The notes beneath the pieces were generated by a model, which did not search any database, was not told the origin of the DNA, and worked only from the letters and a program-made list of their open reading frames with translations. Made by a program: the position numbers and the translations under genes. Below are positions 35,470-47,654 of a DNA stretch of 64,000 nucleotides, in pieces. How positions within the stretch are numbered: the first letter of the stretch is position 1; each line of letters opens with the position of its first letter. The stretch comes from Isoetes taiwanensis (lineage: Eukaryota > Streptophyta > Lycopodiopsida > Isoetales > Isoetaceae): contig JAJEKV010000019.1 of the NCBI GenBank assembly GCA_021234155.1, positions 19,839,359-19,903,358 of the forward strand, written 5' to 3'.

Positions 35470-35930
35470 AGATGTTGTAGAACCCTCTGTGGCATTTTTG
35501 CAGTTCAGATCATCCATGCTAGTACTTGCAGGAGACATTTGACCAAATGTTGAAGGATTCTGCAAATAATGAGAATGGCTATACCTTCCATCTGCCCAAG
35601 CGCCCATGCGCTAACGGCTCTTTAAATTCTTTTGCATATCAAGCAATGCACGTGCACCATTGGCCCAAATGATGCTTATTGCAAGTAATCGATTAAAAGC
35701 AACCATCAAGCATAGGACACCAATAATTCTGATAGGAAGACAAATGCCAATACTAATTTTTGTTAAAAGTGCTTTCACAGGTCCATATTTTAGCAGGTCC
35801 CGCACAAGATGGTATTATGCTTGCGTGAAAGACAATTTGCCTTCAAGAGACCATGACTGCACAGCCAACATATCAAGAAAACCAAGGTACATAAGTTACA
35901 GAGTTATATCACCATTTCAAGCAACCACAT
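35470..35930 (-). pseudogene. Possible last exon of an unidentified membrane protein
   Basis: One minus-strand frame reads MLAVQSWSLEGKLSFTQA, a stop, then RDLLKYGPVKALLTKISIGI. It continues through two hydrophobic stretches (near 35740 and 35680) to QKNLKSR, a TAG at 35611-35613, and MGAWADGRYSHSHYLQNPST, with a polar Ser-rich end stopping near 35460. Apart from two stops the frame reads like real protein with a membrane-embedded region and a soluble tail. I do not recognise the family. From 34469 to 35469 and 35931 to 36290 nothing else was found. Confidence 0.35.
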
Positions 35931-36289
35931 AGGGATTGATCATAAAGAGGCATGCCAAGGGCCATTCTATAACTATATTAGTAGTATATGGGCATGAAAT
36001 GTAAATTTTGATTTCCTATCACTTCTCAAAATCACAATGCTGACATCCATTTCGAAAATTAGTGATCAAGAGGTTTGGCATGGCAGTAGGGATACTTGGA
36101 AGATGTAACTCCATCCCCAATAATGATGTTGTCATTTTTTTTCTTAACGTCCTGGTCAGCGCCCATCCAGGTACCGGCTTGGTAAGTGATTTGCTTTGAT
36201 CCGCTTGTTTCTGCAATCAGCTTGTCTTTGGATTTGCTCTGCCTTGCCTACAGCCCCTTGCATAGAGCCCCCTTGATTTGCCCCTTTCT

Positions 36290-36680
36290 GGCTTTCTCTC
36301 TCTAGGGTTTACAGTCTCTCTCTAGCCCCAAAACCCCCAAACCCCTAAAAGGTGCTCTGACCTACGTTTTTGGTCCCTAAATTGGATTACGGCTTTTTGT
36401 ATGCCGAGACCCCCCACGCCTCACGAGCTCTCTCTCTCTCTCTAGGAGTTACAGTCTCTCTCTAGCCCCATAACCCCCAAACCCTTAAAGGTGCTCTGGC
36501 TGATAATTTTGGCCCCCAAATTGGATTCTGAGCGCAATTTTGACAGCCAGAGACCCAACTGCCTTTGACCCTAAAAGGTGCTCTGACCTACGTTTTTGGC
36601 CCCCAAATTGGATTCTGAGCACAATTTTGTATGCCAGAGACCCCATTGCCTTTGGAAGACAGCGCACAGAATAATGTTGA
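36290..36680 (+). repeat. Short tandem repeats before the LINE
   Basis: Three diverged units start with AAGGTGCTCTG at about 36350, 36487 and 36575 and continue with TTTTTGGCCCCCAAATTGGA and GCCAGAGACCC. Two copies of CTCTAGG..TTACAGTCTCTC precede the first two units. A (CT)n run lies near 36427-36445. Confidence 0.7.
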
Positions 36681-36689
36681 GCTAGGCTC

Positions 36690-39600
36690 CAACATTTGCC
36701 TGACATTGCCATAGCCCAACCAACTGTCTCTTGGCCTTGCCTAGCCACAAATGTACCACATACCGGCCTAGCCTCCCCGCCCGGACGACAAGCCCCCACC
36801 CATAGCCTACCTAAACCTTGCTTGACGTGCCATAGCCCAAGTCATGGCCTACGAGGCGACCAAAGTGTCCGGCCTCACCCCTAGCGGGTGAGCTTCCCTG
36901 CACTTCCTGACACCCACCCCAGGCAAACCCCGGACCCCGGCCTGGCCGAGCCCTGCTGAAAAACCAAGAAGGGCCACCAAGGAAGCGGCCCCGTGCAGAC
37001 GCAATGGGCAAGGGAGAGACATCCTCCATGAAGAAGGAGGCCCGGGCCAAGACCCACACAACCAGTCGGCTCGAGGAATTGGCCGCCAGCCCCCCATACT
37101 CTGCTGGCGTAACCTTTTGGGCCCATCCAAGCCGGGTTGAGGTTACCGCCACCGCATTAAGGGCTTGAGATGGAGATGGAGTCCGCGAACATCCCGTGTG
37201 TTGCGCAGCACGCTGATGATAGCAAAACAACAGATCAATGAATTGAGACCCAAGCACGCCGGGTGGACGACAAAGATCCGCTTGGTGCACTTTTGAGACC
37301 GGCAGAAAAGCGACATAGCTTGGTAATCACGCCTCAGCAAGCATCGAGGTCGATGAGGCCAATGCCATGGCACGGCGAGCACAAACACACCCAGCTTGAA
37401 GTTGAGGAGGCTACCGCTGCAAGATACGAGGTTGCAGTCGCCTTTGGAAGTTAACCAGCAAGACCGAAAGCGCCTCTTCGAGAAAGATTTGGCACGGACC
37501 GAAAATGCGGGAGCTTCGATCGTCATTGCCCGAAAGGCAAGGGCCTCCATGCAGAGGCGATGAACAATGGTGGCACCGCGACGCTGAGATGGCAAGACAT
37601 GACCAAGCCTTGCAAGAGCCGAGCTCCGCACTTCAGAAACGAAGCGCAACACATGACACACCATGCCCATGAGCCCAACAACCCGCAAGGCGTCAATCGG
37701 ATCACCTCGTCAACCTGAATGCCGACAGCAGCCCCACCCCCGTCGCACCATCATCACGCTGCGTCGCCACCAAGCGGCGGGCGGTGCCCCTCATCGGCCG
37801 CCGAGCTCCGTGGCCTGACGGCGAACCACAACCCGGTAGTTCGGGCCTGCCGAAGAGCCGGGAGAGAATCTCACCCGAAGATACACACACGGATCCTTGG
37901 CGCATGACGTTTCTTGGTCCAGGACCTATTCCGCGTTCATGATCGGCACCGCATGGGGTCCAGCGCCCGAGGCCATAGCCGAGTCGTGGTGTTCACGCGG
38001 TTCGCGGATGCACAAGTTGAGAGGCCATCTTGCGACGGGGCAAGTTCTTGAAGGGAACATCTGCGTATGTGGCGGGATCTCCTCGGTTACAGCAGGAGGC
38101 GGAGCCGGGAGTTGCCGAGTCGGGGGCCGTAGTCGACCAAATGCTGCTTGGTACACCTTTCGGCCAAATGCTACCATTCTTGCCCGGCTCTTGCTCCTCG
38201 CCAATCTGCCCCTACAACTCGATTACGCTCGCCCGGCCAAATCGCGCCCTGCGCCTAAAAACACCTTTGTCAGAAGTCGCCCCCGACCTAATCTGCTCAT
38301 TTCTTTGGTCATACGTGACACACACTACACAAGCATCTCCGTCGGCTCAATAGGAATTGTGCCTCCGTTGGTGGTTTGGAGCTGTCGGGGTTTCGAGTGT
38401 GAGGAAGAGGCGATAGCCTCAATTCATTGGGCTGTGGACATGGACCTCATCTTCCTCATGGAACATGGGAATACCCAGGGCCATAAAGACTGCCCGATCT
38501 GCCAGTGGTACCAGCATTTTTCGGTGTTCAATGGTTGTACAGGGAGAGACGGCCCACGGTGGGGTTGCTGCTACTATCGGGTAGCCCCTGCACATTTGGT
38601 TTCCCTCGAGGAAGGAGACACAATCGCTACTTGTGGGTCCGAAGTGCACCACCCCTCGGTGGCGATCCTCTCTTCCTAGCTGCTTTGCTACTTTCCCCAT
38701 GTAGAGAGTCCCTTCTATCACCCACCGGAGATGGGCGGGATGGACCAGTTATGTCGATCTATATGATGACATACGGCCAGCCAAGCGGATGGGCGAGTCA
38801 TGCTCCTTGGGGACTTCAATGCGCAGACGAGGATGGAACAAAGCTATGCGGCTAGACCCTCGCGGATGGCGTGCTGCCGCTTGCGTCCCTTGAGAGAGAC
38901 TTTTGCCCACGGCACTCGGATGATAGTCGTCACCCGCTTGGCAGAACAATTGCTCGATGTGTGGTATCTTTGACTGCTCATATGCAATGGCCTACCACAA
39001 TGGCCCTCTTCCCACGGGTACACTTGCAAACGGACAATCACGGCCGGGTAACTAGTGTCGCATGGATTATGTCCACGCTGGCTCGCACGTGATGTACACC
39101 TTGTCACCCATTTTCATGTGGGCACGGACAACCGGACGAGGAGGCCGACTTCGGATCACCTCCCACTTCTATGTGAGGCCGGCTTGGCCGCCGCTACGGC
39201 CTCGCGCGCATCACCTCGTAGGCCTTCGGTTGCGCTTTTGATTATGAGCAGCCCAGGGTTACGCCGACATGCTCGGGCAGGCCCTCCCGACGGTTCTGGG
39301 CCCACACGCCGGAGCAAAGAAACCGACCAACCGGGTTGAGCTCCTCGTAGCGTGGGGCATACCGCTGGGAGACCTCCCACGCCGGAGATCGAGGGCGCGA
39401 ACCTTCCGCTGCAGAATGGCGGTTTGATGCTCCGGGCAGGCGAACGAAAACGCGACTCCGCTTTCATCGTGGATCGTGACATCGCGAAGCTTCGGCCACC
39501 AGCCCATTACCGCGCCTTTCTCAAGGAAACAAAGGCAAGGTACCCGGCAAGGCACGGAAGGAGAAATATTTGGCCTACTAGACACCCACCCGAACTTTAC

Positions 39601-40228
39601 GGTGCATGGTACTCCAAAGGCCCAAGACCCTTACGGGGGCACATCTACGGAGCAATGGGAGCAATACACGAACGGCTTTATCATCCCCCGTGAACACCGG
39701 ACGATGTGCCCCCGCAACATGGCTCAATCACCGGTGATCACGTGCATCGAAGATGTCGAAGAGGGTCGCAGCGCTGGCTAATGGGAAGGCGGCCAGACTT
39801 AGACACGACTAAGCCGGAGTTGCTCAAGTGGGCGTGACAGCCCATGGTGCCCGGCCCTGTCGCGACTTTGTTCAACGTGGCCGCAAAGAGGGTTTTCCCC
39901 GGTCATGGACCCCAGGCGGTTGTTCCCATCTACAAGGCGGGGACCCCCACAGGCCCGGTGATTCTCAAACCATCATGGTCAGCTCAGTGTTTGCCAAGCT
40001 ATTGGCGGGCATTCTCGAACAGCAGGTAACCACCTGGGCAAAGGCAAAATCAGGGCACTTACCCAGGCAGGCTTCCGACCCCGACATTCGACCATTGATC
40101 ACATCTTCACACTCAGGGCCCTGGTCGAGGACAGCAGGAACCGTCAGGAGGACCTGTACTGCTGTTTTGTGGATTTTGCAAAAGCTTTCGACACGGTACC
40201 CCGGGAAACGTTGTGGGCGCGATTGCTG
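36690..40228 (+). mobile_element. LINE with APE endonuclease and start of reverse transcriptase
   Basis: A GC-rich block in AT-rich surroundings. The endonuclease domain is visible as DLIFLMEHGN (near 38435), LLGDFNAQT (near 38805) and SDHLPLL (near 39155), with shifts between frames. The RT follows near 39975-40220 with IMVSSVFAKLLAGILEQQ and DLYCCFVDFAKAFDTVPRET, and stops at 40228 where other elements begin. Sequence around 37430-37560 can be read as a charged, coil-like ORF1 remnant. It resembles the LINE at 10304-12184 in the RT part and supplies the endonuclease missing there. Several frameshifts mean it is inactive. Minus-strand ORFs over it are composition artefacts. Confidence 0.75.
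40221..40228. repeat. Target-site duplication GATTGCTG, left
   Basis: The same 8 bp recur at 40897-40904 on the other side of the MITE. Confidence 0.85.
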
Positions 40229-40896
40229 CATGGAATAAAATAACGGCTAAGGTTAGCCAAATGGCTATTTTGTAGTTGTTTTGTCAAGAAAAATGGCTAA
40301 AGTAAATGGAAAAAATGCCCAAAAAAAGGGGAAATTTTAGCCCAATTTTTTTGCCGCCCAAGTGAGCTTTTAGGTTGAATAGCCAAACCTTTACCTCCAG
40401 ACATATCCACCAGGGCATCGATTAGCTAAACCTAAGATAGAGTGGGCTTGGAAAAATGGATAGATTAGCCCAAAATCCAACACCAATATATGTACCAACT
40501 TTAAGAAATTTCAAATAGAGTTTATATTTTTCTTTTTTTTCCACTTTTTTTTCTTGTTCCAAGTAACAAAGTTAAAGCATTAAAGGAAAAGGAAAACAAT
40601 ATACTCTTTTTTTTTAGGCTTTTGAACATGTTCATGTATGTTTGTGTGTTGATTTATGTATTTACAATAAATTTAATGTCTTTGCCAAATTGCTTGGATT
40701 TGTTAAAATTATTATAGCATGATGGCTAATATTTGCCTCTCTATTTTGTGAAAGTTTAGCCAAAAGCAAGAAAGTGTGTTGAAGAAAAACCATTTAGTTT
40801 AGCCAAGTGTTAGAAACTTCTAGCCCCAATTTGAAGGTAGTTTAGCTAAATCTATTTTGGCTACACTAAAATATAGGAGTAGTAATTTATTCCATG
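40229..40896. mobile_element. hAT-type MITE (668 bp)
   Basis: Both ends carry the inverted sequence CATGGAATAAA, and perfect 8-bp duplications (GATTGCTG) flank the element, which is diagnostic of hAT insertion. The interior has no ORF. It contains many short TTAGCCA/TGGCTAA motifs in both orientations near the ends, as expected for hAT transposase binding sites. The right duplication includes the first two bases of the adjoining LTR, so the MITE inserted after the LTR element joined the LINE. Confidence 0.85.
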
Positions 40897-40904
40897 GATT
40901 GCTG
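40897..40904. repeat. Target-site duplication GATTGCTG, right
   Basis: Matches 40221-40228 exactly. Its last two bases are the TG that opens the LTR. Confidence 0.85.
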
Positions 40905-42433
40905 TGACGGCCCCAGCTCATATACGATGCCCTGATCGTGTACAAACTGGAGATCATCCCTCAAACCAGCATCTGCTCGCTGACGTGAGGCCGTCCACCT
41001 AACATCGGGCTCTTGATGGTGGCCAAGAACCCGACGGGAAAGAATGGACGTGTCATTCATCCCGTCTCCCTCGGGATCGATCTAACTGCGGAAGCGTAAA
41101 CACACATGAGCACATAACATAAATCAATAATAACATACCCACCTCGAAGGGTGGTCCACCATATCACAATGGTGATCAACACATCAAGACATCAAAGATA
41201 ACATAGGGAAGTCCTACCTGTGCTCGGACTCATGGGGAAAGACCCGATGGCTTGGGCTCCCGGATAGCAATGCGCATGTAATTCATGGCAAATGGATTTG
41301 GTCGGCATAGGAACATGGCCGTTGGGTAGTCCACTCCATCCGCCCCTCCTGTGCATACTTTGCGGATAGGTGAAAAGTATTGGAGCCCCACCGTGACGTC
41401 CGGTGAATAGCCGAGGGGCTACTACTACCGGGTTGCATCTCCCCAGCCCGATGAGGCAGAGGAGATCACTCTCCTCCGTAAGGTTCATGCCAATCACAGG
41501 CGAGCTAGAGAGCCACCGTCAGATATCGACTTGAACCCCTAGAAGATGACGATCACCCAAGAGGTGTCGAGCCCATACCCCGCCTCATGCGGTGCCGGGA
41601 TATTAGGCCTAGCTCACAACGTTCTCCTACCGCCGCTACGCACTGCAGGGATCAATCGTGATTAGAAAAGCCCTCCCTTGTCACCCGGTCTAGCTCCGCC
41701 ACCCACGTACCAAAGGGCTCTTATGCACAGCCGCATTAATGGGAATTAATGGGCTAAAACTAGGATCATCCATCTACTTGGGCTCGGGTCTCTACCCCCT
41801 TCCCAATACACAAGAGTGGCGATAGAATGTCAAACATCAACACAAATAACTGAAATAATAGAATACATCTATTCTAATCTACCTAATCATACATGGTTAG
41901 GTTCCTTTGTTAGTGTTTATCATTCTTAGGGTCAGAGGGGTCGCCTATAGCTAAGAATGGATACTAATCCTATGGAATGAGGGCTGAAAACTCGGATCTA
42001 ACTATCGGATCAACCACTAACCCGCTTCTTGGCTGGCTCCCACTCCTCTAAAAGCGTCCATGCTGCTGGATTTCGAGACTGCTAGTCTTGGATCGAGCTG
42101 CAACCTAGGAATTCCGATTCCTCTGCTACTCTTCAGGCGAAATGACGTCCAATGCTGCTCCAATCCAACCTATAGGGGCTGGAAACCGAAAGCGTTTCCC
42201 TTTTAGGGTTTATGCCCCTTTATCCCCACGAATTTTAGGGCTGGGCCCTTTTGGTCAATGGGCTATTGCCACATGGCAAAAGATATTATATTCACATGTG
42301 GCCTTAACATGTGCAATATAATGGTTCACTACCCTTTACGGTCGCCGTGTACATGTCATCTGAGTCGACATGTACTAGTGACGTGTCAGTATAATATACG
42401 TATTCATACCGTATGTTATGCTGGAACGTCACA
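40903..42433 (-). repeat. Left LTR (3' LTR of the element)
   Basis: 1,531 bp bounded by TGTGACG and CGTCACA, a canonical TG...CA pair with a 7-bp inverted terminus. The first about 1.5 kb of the right copy at 54700 is homologous. It joins LINE/MITE sequence on the left. Confidence 0.85.
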
Positions 42434-42446
42434 TTCTCCCCACCTT
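42434..42446 (-). promoter_or_regulatory. Polypurine tract
   Basis: Minus strand AAGGTGGGGAGAA sits directly next to the LTR start TGTGACG, the place and composition expected of the plus-strand DNA synthesis primer. Confidence 0.75.
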
Positions 42447-45400
42447 AAAATGATGCTGTCCGCAGCATCAAGGTTCTCCCCACCTTGGGATCTTCCTGTC
42501 CTGCAACCGACTTGATGCATGCAATTATTATTATAGTTATATAATTATTAGAATTACTCTAAGGTAATGTTTAAGACCTTACTGTACTATTTGATTATCC
42601 AATTAACTTATCGCTTCATAACTTAATACAACATTTAAGTTTATCAAAGTTTATCAAGTTCATACAAAATTTACACTTCCAAGGTACTCTTCATCCCTTG
42701 CAACACGTTATAACAAAATTTGTGTTGCAAGTCTTTGCACCTTGAAATCCTGCATTAATTTTACAATATCTATAATTACATACTTACTATCTCACACAAA
42801 ATTTAAGCGATTAGTTTAAATGGTAGAAATCGCAACTACTCTAGAACTCTTTAACTTGTCAGAGGATATCTTCGCATTTCCTCCACCAACTGCTTGCATG
42901 TGGGCTAGCATCTGTTAACATTTTTAAGTAAACATGATGCTTGGACGCCAAGACGATCCTGGCCGGACTTCCCTTAATGCATGCGATTAACATAATTACT
43001 CTAAGGTAATATTTATGAATTAACATTATCATAGTATGGGATACATTACTTTCGATCGGATACATTACTTTCGATCGCATAAATTATATTTACTCTAGCT
43101 TTGCAATATTTAACAACTTTTAGGTCGCGATTATTTAAACAATAACCCTGATTTGGAGCTATTGTTACATAGACAAGGTTTTAATTATCATACACAAGAA
43201 TTAGATGTGCTTCTTATTCTCTTCCTTGGGTCCTGCATTACCCTTGGAAGTATATCCCTAAGATGCACTTAAGTATATCTGAATTCTATTTTCTATTTAT
43301 ATTTATAAGGACCCGAGGTTATATAGCTATCCTTGGAAGGAATTGCATCCTTCTTGAAGGATTAATTAACATGCTACCTCACATTACCGTTGTTATTTAA
43401 CTTATTTCCCTATGATACATATATGTACAACAAATTCTATGTGGTTATTAGGATCTATATTTAACTTGTCAATAAGACACATTAAAGCTTATTATGCATG
43501 GGCACCCTTACCTAAGGCTAGGACGCATCCACCCATTGAGCCGGCGTGGAGTAATTTGGAGGTGACTTGGTCGTTGCATTGCTCCCATAGTTTTGCTCCA
43601 CTTCATTGGTGTAGTTAGCTACTACGCCGGTCTCAAGCGTTGAAGGCCTCCCCGAGCACTAAGGTATCTATCTATCTTACGCTTATATTCGCTTCGCCCC
43701 ATTGCCGGGAGTGAACTCTATTCTACGGGTCGGTCAATTCGATGCAAGTATGCGCTCAATCATAAGATTGAGCCCTCCCACTTTCTTCAAAACGAAAATG
43801 GTCCTCAAGACCTTCAACGGCGTTGTACACAACGCGTCATATCTATTCTCTCCCCTTAAGAGGTTATACGCTTCTTACTTAGCGCATTAATTTACTAGCC
43901 TTAGCTGACATATATAACTATCTAAGATGGATGCACATATTATGTTATCATTTATTTCAATATAGTTATGGGTTACCTACTTAGTTAGAACAATTCTAAA
44001 CCACAAGGTTTTGTCATGACGACAATTCCTTTTATCTCAAAAGACTATTTGATTACTATAATTCTTATTTTAGATGTACCTTACATGTATTATTCTTTTA
44101 TATTCTAGAGATTCCCCCTTTCTTAGTTATTTAAACTCTTGGAATATTCCTACCAATCGAATTGATGCCATCGTAACAAGTTGGCCGGACTTGTTAGATT
44201 GCTTCTTTTCTTTCGGTTGGATTATTCTTTTGGAGGTGCTAGATTTATACATGGTCAACAATTATCCTAGTAATGATTCCTTCTTAGCGAGGTGATCAAT
44301 CTCACCAAGTGGTTTCAATATGTTGGACGTCTGTTAACAATCGTGTATAATTATAGTTACTCCTATGCATTTCCTTCCCAATCCTTGATGCTTAGCTCAA
44401 TATTGGGGCAATCCTTTCAGCGAGAATATCTGAAAATGCCTTCTAATCCCAATATGGATGTTACCGTCTATACATTTACCCTACTAGGCCCCATGGCCTT
44501 AGATCCTTGAGCTTGTTAGAAGCTTATCCACTCGTTGCCTGCTTGAAGTAGCAAGGTGACGTTCTTCCGAAATCGCCGATACTTGGTCTCCTTGACGGTG
44601 GCTCCTCTTTATGTAGAGGTTGACTTTGTTCGTTAGAAGCCTCTCATTGCTGGTGGCTTTGATGGTGTAGTTGATCACTTGAATCTTCCATGCCGCTTTT
44701 CAAAAGCCTGAAGGTGATGCCGTTGAAAAAAAATCTTTCATCTTGAACTCTTTGTCTTGGCGGCTAAAAGGACGACTCGATCCGATATTGTTTCTTCGAC
44801 TCCATCGACGTCTCATACGTCGAGTCCTCTTGTTGCCCGAAGAGTGTTGAGGATGTTGGTTGCTTCACCCCTGCAATTGCCTGACATCTCTTCCTTTGAT
44901 TTGTTACGCTATGGGAGGGAGGGAATAACAAGGGAACTATATATGCAAAGCATATAGCTTACATAATTACAATTACTACTAGAGCTATTAAGTCCCCCTT
45001 ATGCTTCCCTTCGAGTTGCACACCTACTCCTTGGTAATGTCATCGGTGTTCCTCCCGGTGCAATGGTGTTGACGATCTATATCCTCCTATTTGTACGTCC
45101 GCTCGTACTCCGGAGTGACTTGTTGATATACTTGGGCCGTCCGATGTTTGTTGGCTATTGCACAACACGCTTTGCATCACATTCTAACTAAAGGTGTGCT
45201 GGTCGTTGATGCTTCGACATTTCAGTCTGCTTCCTGATCCTGTTCTCGGGCGGTAATTGTTCCCCCCTTCATGATACTTGAAGCTATTTGGAGGCGTCTC
45301 TTGAGGCTGTGTGCGCTTTCTTTGGCTATACTCCTCTGGAGTTGTTCTCTTCTGCAGTTGTTCTTTGAATCGTCCATCCTTGGGTTCACCAAGTTGCATG

Positions 45401-46560
45401 CAAGTCCGCGTGCAAGTTATCGGCTCGCCTCGTCTCGCCTCACCTAATTGCTCCTCCATCGGCTTCCAATCTTCCTTGTTTGATCCCCTCGGTCACATGG
45501 CTTGGACATTGTCACGTTCCTCAGTGCTATGCCGTCTTCTTGTCTTGAGGTACCCTCCGGTGGTTTTGATTGTGCCCGTCAGTTTTGATCCTCCTGTTGC
45601 CTCTAGGGAGCTCGTTGATGCCGGGTCGTTCCTCCTTCGTACTTGCTCTTCCATTTTGATCTTGGGCTATAGTTGTGCTTCCTTGCTTCCTCATTTGGTA
45701 GTCGAAGTGAAGGAGCTTCCTGATCTAAGCGCTAAATCCGTAAAACATGACTTTAAACTCATGTTTCTCCACTATATCTGTGAGCACCCGATCATATACA
45801 ATAGACATATATGCATTTACATTGGGATTTTAATTCATCCACTTTTTCAAAACAACTACGAAGATCTACTTAAATGTTTATACTCCTTTAGGGTTTCCCC
45901 TCCTCCTATCGCGTTTGATCCTTCGGTTTTGCTGCATCTTCTTCGTTCTGGTTGACTCCGGGATTCCTTGAGATGTTGCTACTATTGTTGAGCTTCATGT
46001 CTGATCCGAGCTCGTCACCCCAAGTTGCGAAGAGTGTTCGTCGATGTGGTCCCTTGAAAAAGATGCTCCTTCTTAATGTGCATGTCTGTCGTAAGGAATG
46101 CGGTGACCGCTCAACGTCCCTATATGCAGTGTGTCGTTGCAAGGTTGCCGATGTGCGGTGCCATTGATCGGTTGATCACCTAGCTGTTGCAGTCGGGCGT
46201 TCTTGAATGTCTTCGAAGCTCTGAGATCGTGGTCGGTAGGCAGGCATTGTTATTCTTCCGCAGGTTGAACTTCTGGGTGCGACTTCTGTTGCTTGGGCTT
46301 TGCTTCATTCCGAGGTCTCTCTTGTCCGTGGAAGTGTGGTCATCTCCATTGCACCTACCATAGCTCCTTCTCTTTGCGTGATTTGTTCCTGCTGTCTAGG
46401 TCGTCTCCTCCGTTCTTTGTGACCTATCCATTCGAGTCTCGCACTCCTTATCTGCCTGTAGATCGGCCGGGTCCTCGATGTCTTCAAGAAGTTGCGCCTC
46501 TAGCTCTTCTTTGGCTCTGGCCTTATACTTCGAAAGCAACGCTCGTATATCCTAGAGTCT
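42447..46560 (-). other. Non-coding 3' internal region of the retrotransposon
   Basis: The part up to 45806 is homologous to 56178-59453. ORFs on either strand (for example 45311-45955 plus) are not conserved in the second copy and show no known domain. Minus-strand translation near 45906-46487 is rich in charged residues and may be a degraded gag, but nothing specific can be named. Confidence 0.5.
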
Positions 46561-47243
46561 AAGGGTCTACTTGAAGGGTTCCCCTACAACATTCTGGGCT
46601 CTATAAGTAAGCAAGATGGCTCGAGCAGCATTACTGGAGACATCTATAATCTACAAGTCTATGGACATTAGGACGTGTGGTATGGCATGAAATGAGGTTT
46701 GTTTTGCAGAGCCTTCATGATGTTTGAGGCATACTCTAAGGTCCTAGCAAAGTTGGTTTGGGAGAGTCCAATCTCTACACGTGGAGTGACTTGGGCAGCT
46801 CTAGACTCTGGCTCCTTTCTAGGTGTCCTGGCAATAGGGAGTGTCAATGTGGCAGCTGTATAGGTCAAACTCTATTAGAAGGACACAAAATTAGGTCAGG
46901 GTTTATGCCTTTGGCATGAGCAGAGGTGATGTACCAACAGTTGGACTTGGGTTGCTATGCTGAGGTCTAGATGACTATAATAAAGGGGTGTTCTTGGGCA
47001 CTTCTATCTAGGAGTAAGGCATCAGCTTTGAGCCGAGAGCAATACTTGTGAGGTACTAATGGGATATGCTTCTATTTACAAACAAACCACAGTTTGGAAA
47101 AACAATTCAAGGGTTTGAGCAATTTTAGTCATTTTGAGCTGGGGTCATAAATGGATTCTAGGCTGTCTAACGGTCCTATTGGAACAAATTTCAGGCGATT
47201 TGGAGCTGTGTAGCTCAAGTTATGGGGTTTGAAAAATCGGACC

Positions 47244-47309
47244 CCTCTAAGAGTGCGCGAGGAGGGTGTTAGGTTGGGACCTAAGTGGCCTCTGGCGCAC
47301 TCTTGGAGG
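47244..47309 (-). repeat. 66-nt hairpin, copy 1
   Basis: Opens CCTCTAAGAGTGCGC and closes GCGCACTCTTGGAGG, with an inner GTTAGGT/ACCTAAG pairing. The closing arm here pairs better with the opening arm than in other copies. Confidence 0.8.
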
Positions 47310-47447
47310 TGTTGGTCTATCTGGATGCCAAGAACAAGTTCAAAGACGTGAATTCCTACTTATTTTCCTCTTAACTGCAAGTTTCTTTGCTTATTTACTT
47401 CATTTGGAGCAGGTAAGTGGCTGATCAAGGGCCCAGTTGGCTGGACC

Positions 47448-47513
47448 CCTCTAAGAGTGCGCGAGGGGGGGGTTAGGTTCAGACCTAACTGTGCTCTGGC
47501 GCACCCTTAGAGG
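47448..47513 (-). repeat. 66-nt hairpin, copy 2
   Basis: Opens CCTCTAAGAGTGCGC, inner GTTAGGT/ACCTAAC, closes GCGCACCCTTAGAGG. It starts 204 bp after copy 1, and both are followed by TGTTGGTC. Confidence 0.8.
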
Positions 47514-47654
47514 TGTTGGTCAAAATTGGACATTTGCTCCTTAACTACTACTATACTTAATTCAATGCACGTTTTAAACAACTATATATCCTTATTATTC
47601 AAAAATTTCACACTTTCCATATAAGCCTGTTAGTTAGGAAAAGTAGTTTCTGTT

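Noticed and set aside
36811-37688. Minus-strand ORFs of up to 181 codons
   Set aside because: They overlap GC-rich LINE sequence whose endonuclease and RT are on the plus strand; no domain is visible.
40903-45806. A single 4.9-kb LTR
   Set aside because: The first reading of the 5-kb homology was one long LTR, but TGTGACG...CGTCACA and the adjacent polypurine tract place the LTR end at 42433; the rest is internal sequence.
45311-45955. A 214-codon plus-strand ORF
   Set aside because: It lies antisense in the retrotransposon internal region, is not conserved in the second copy, and has no domain.
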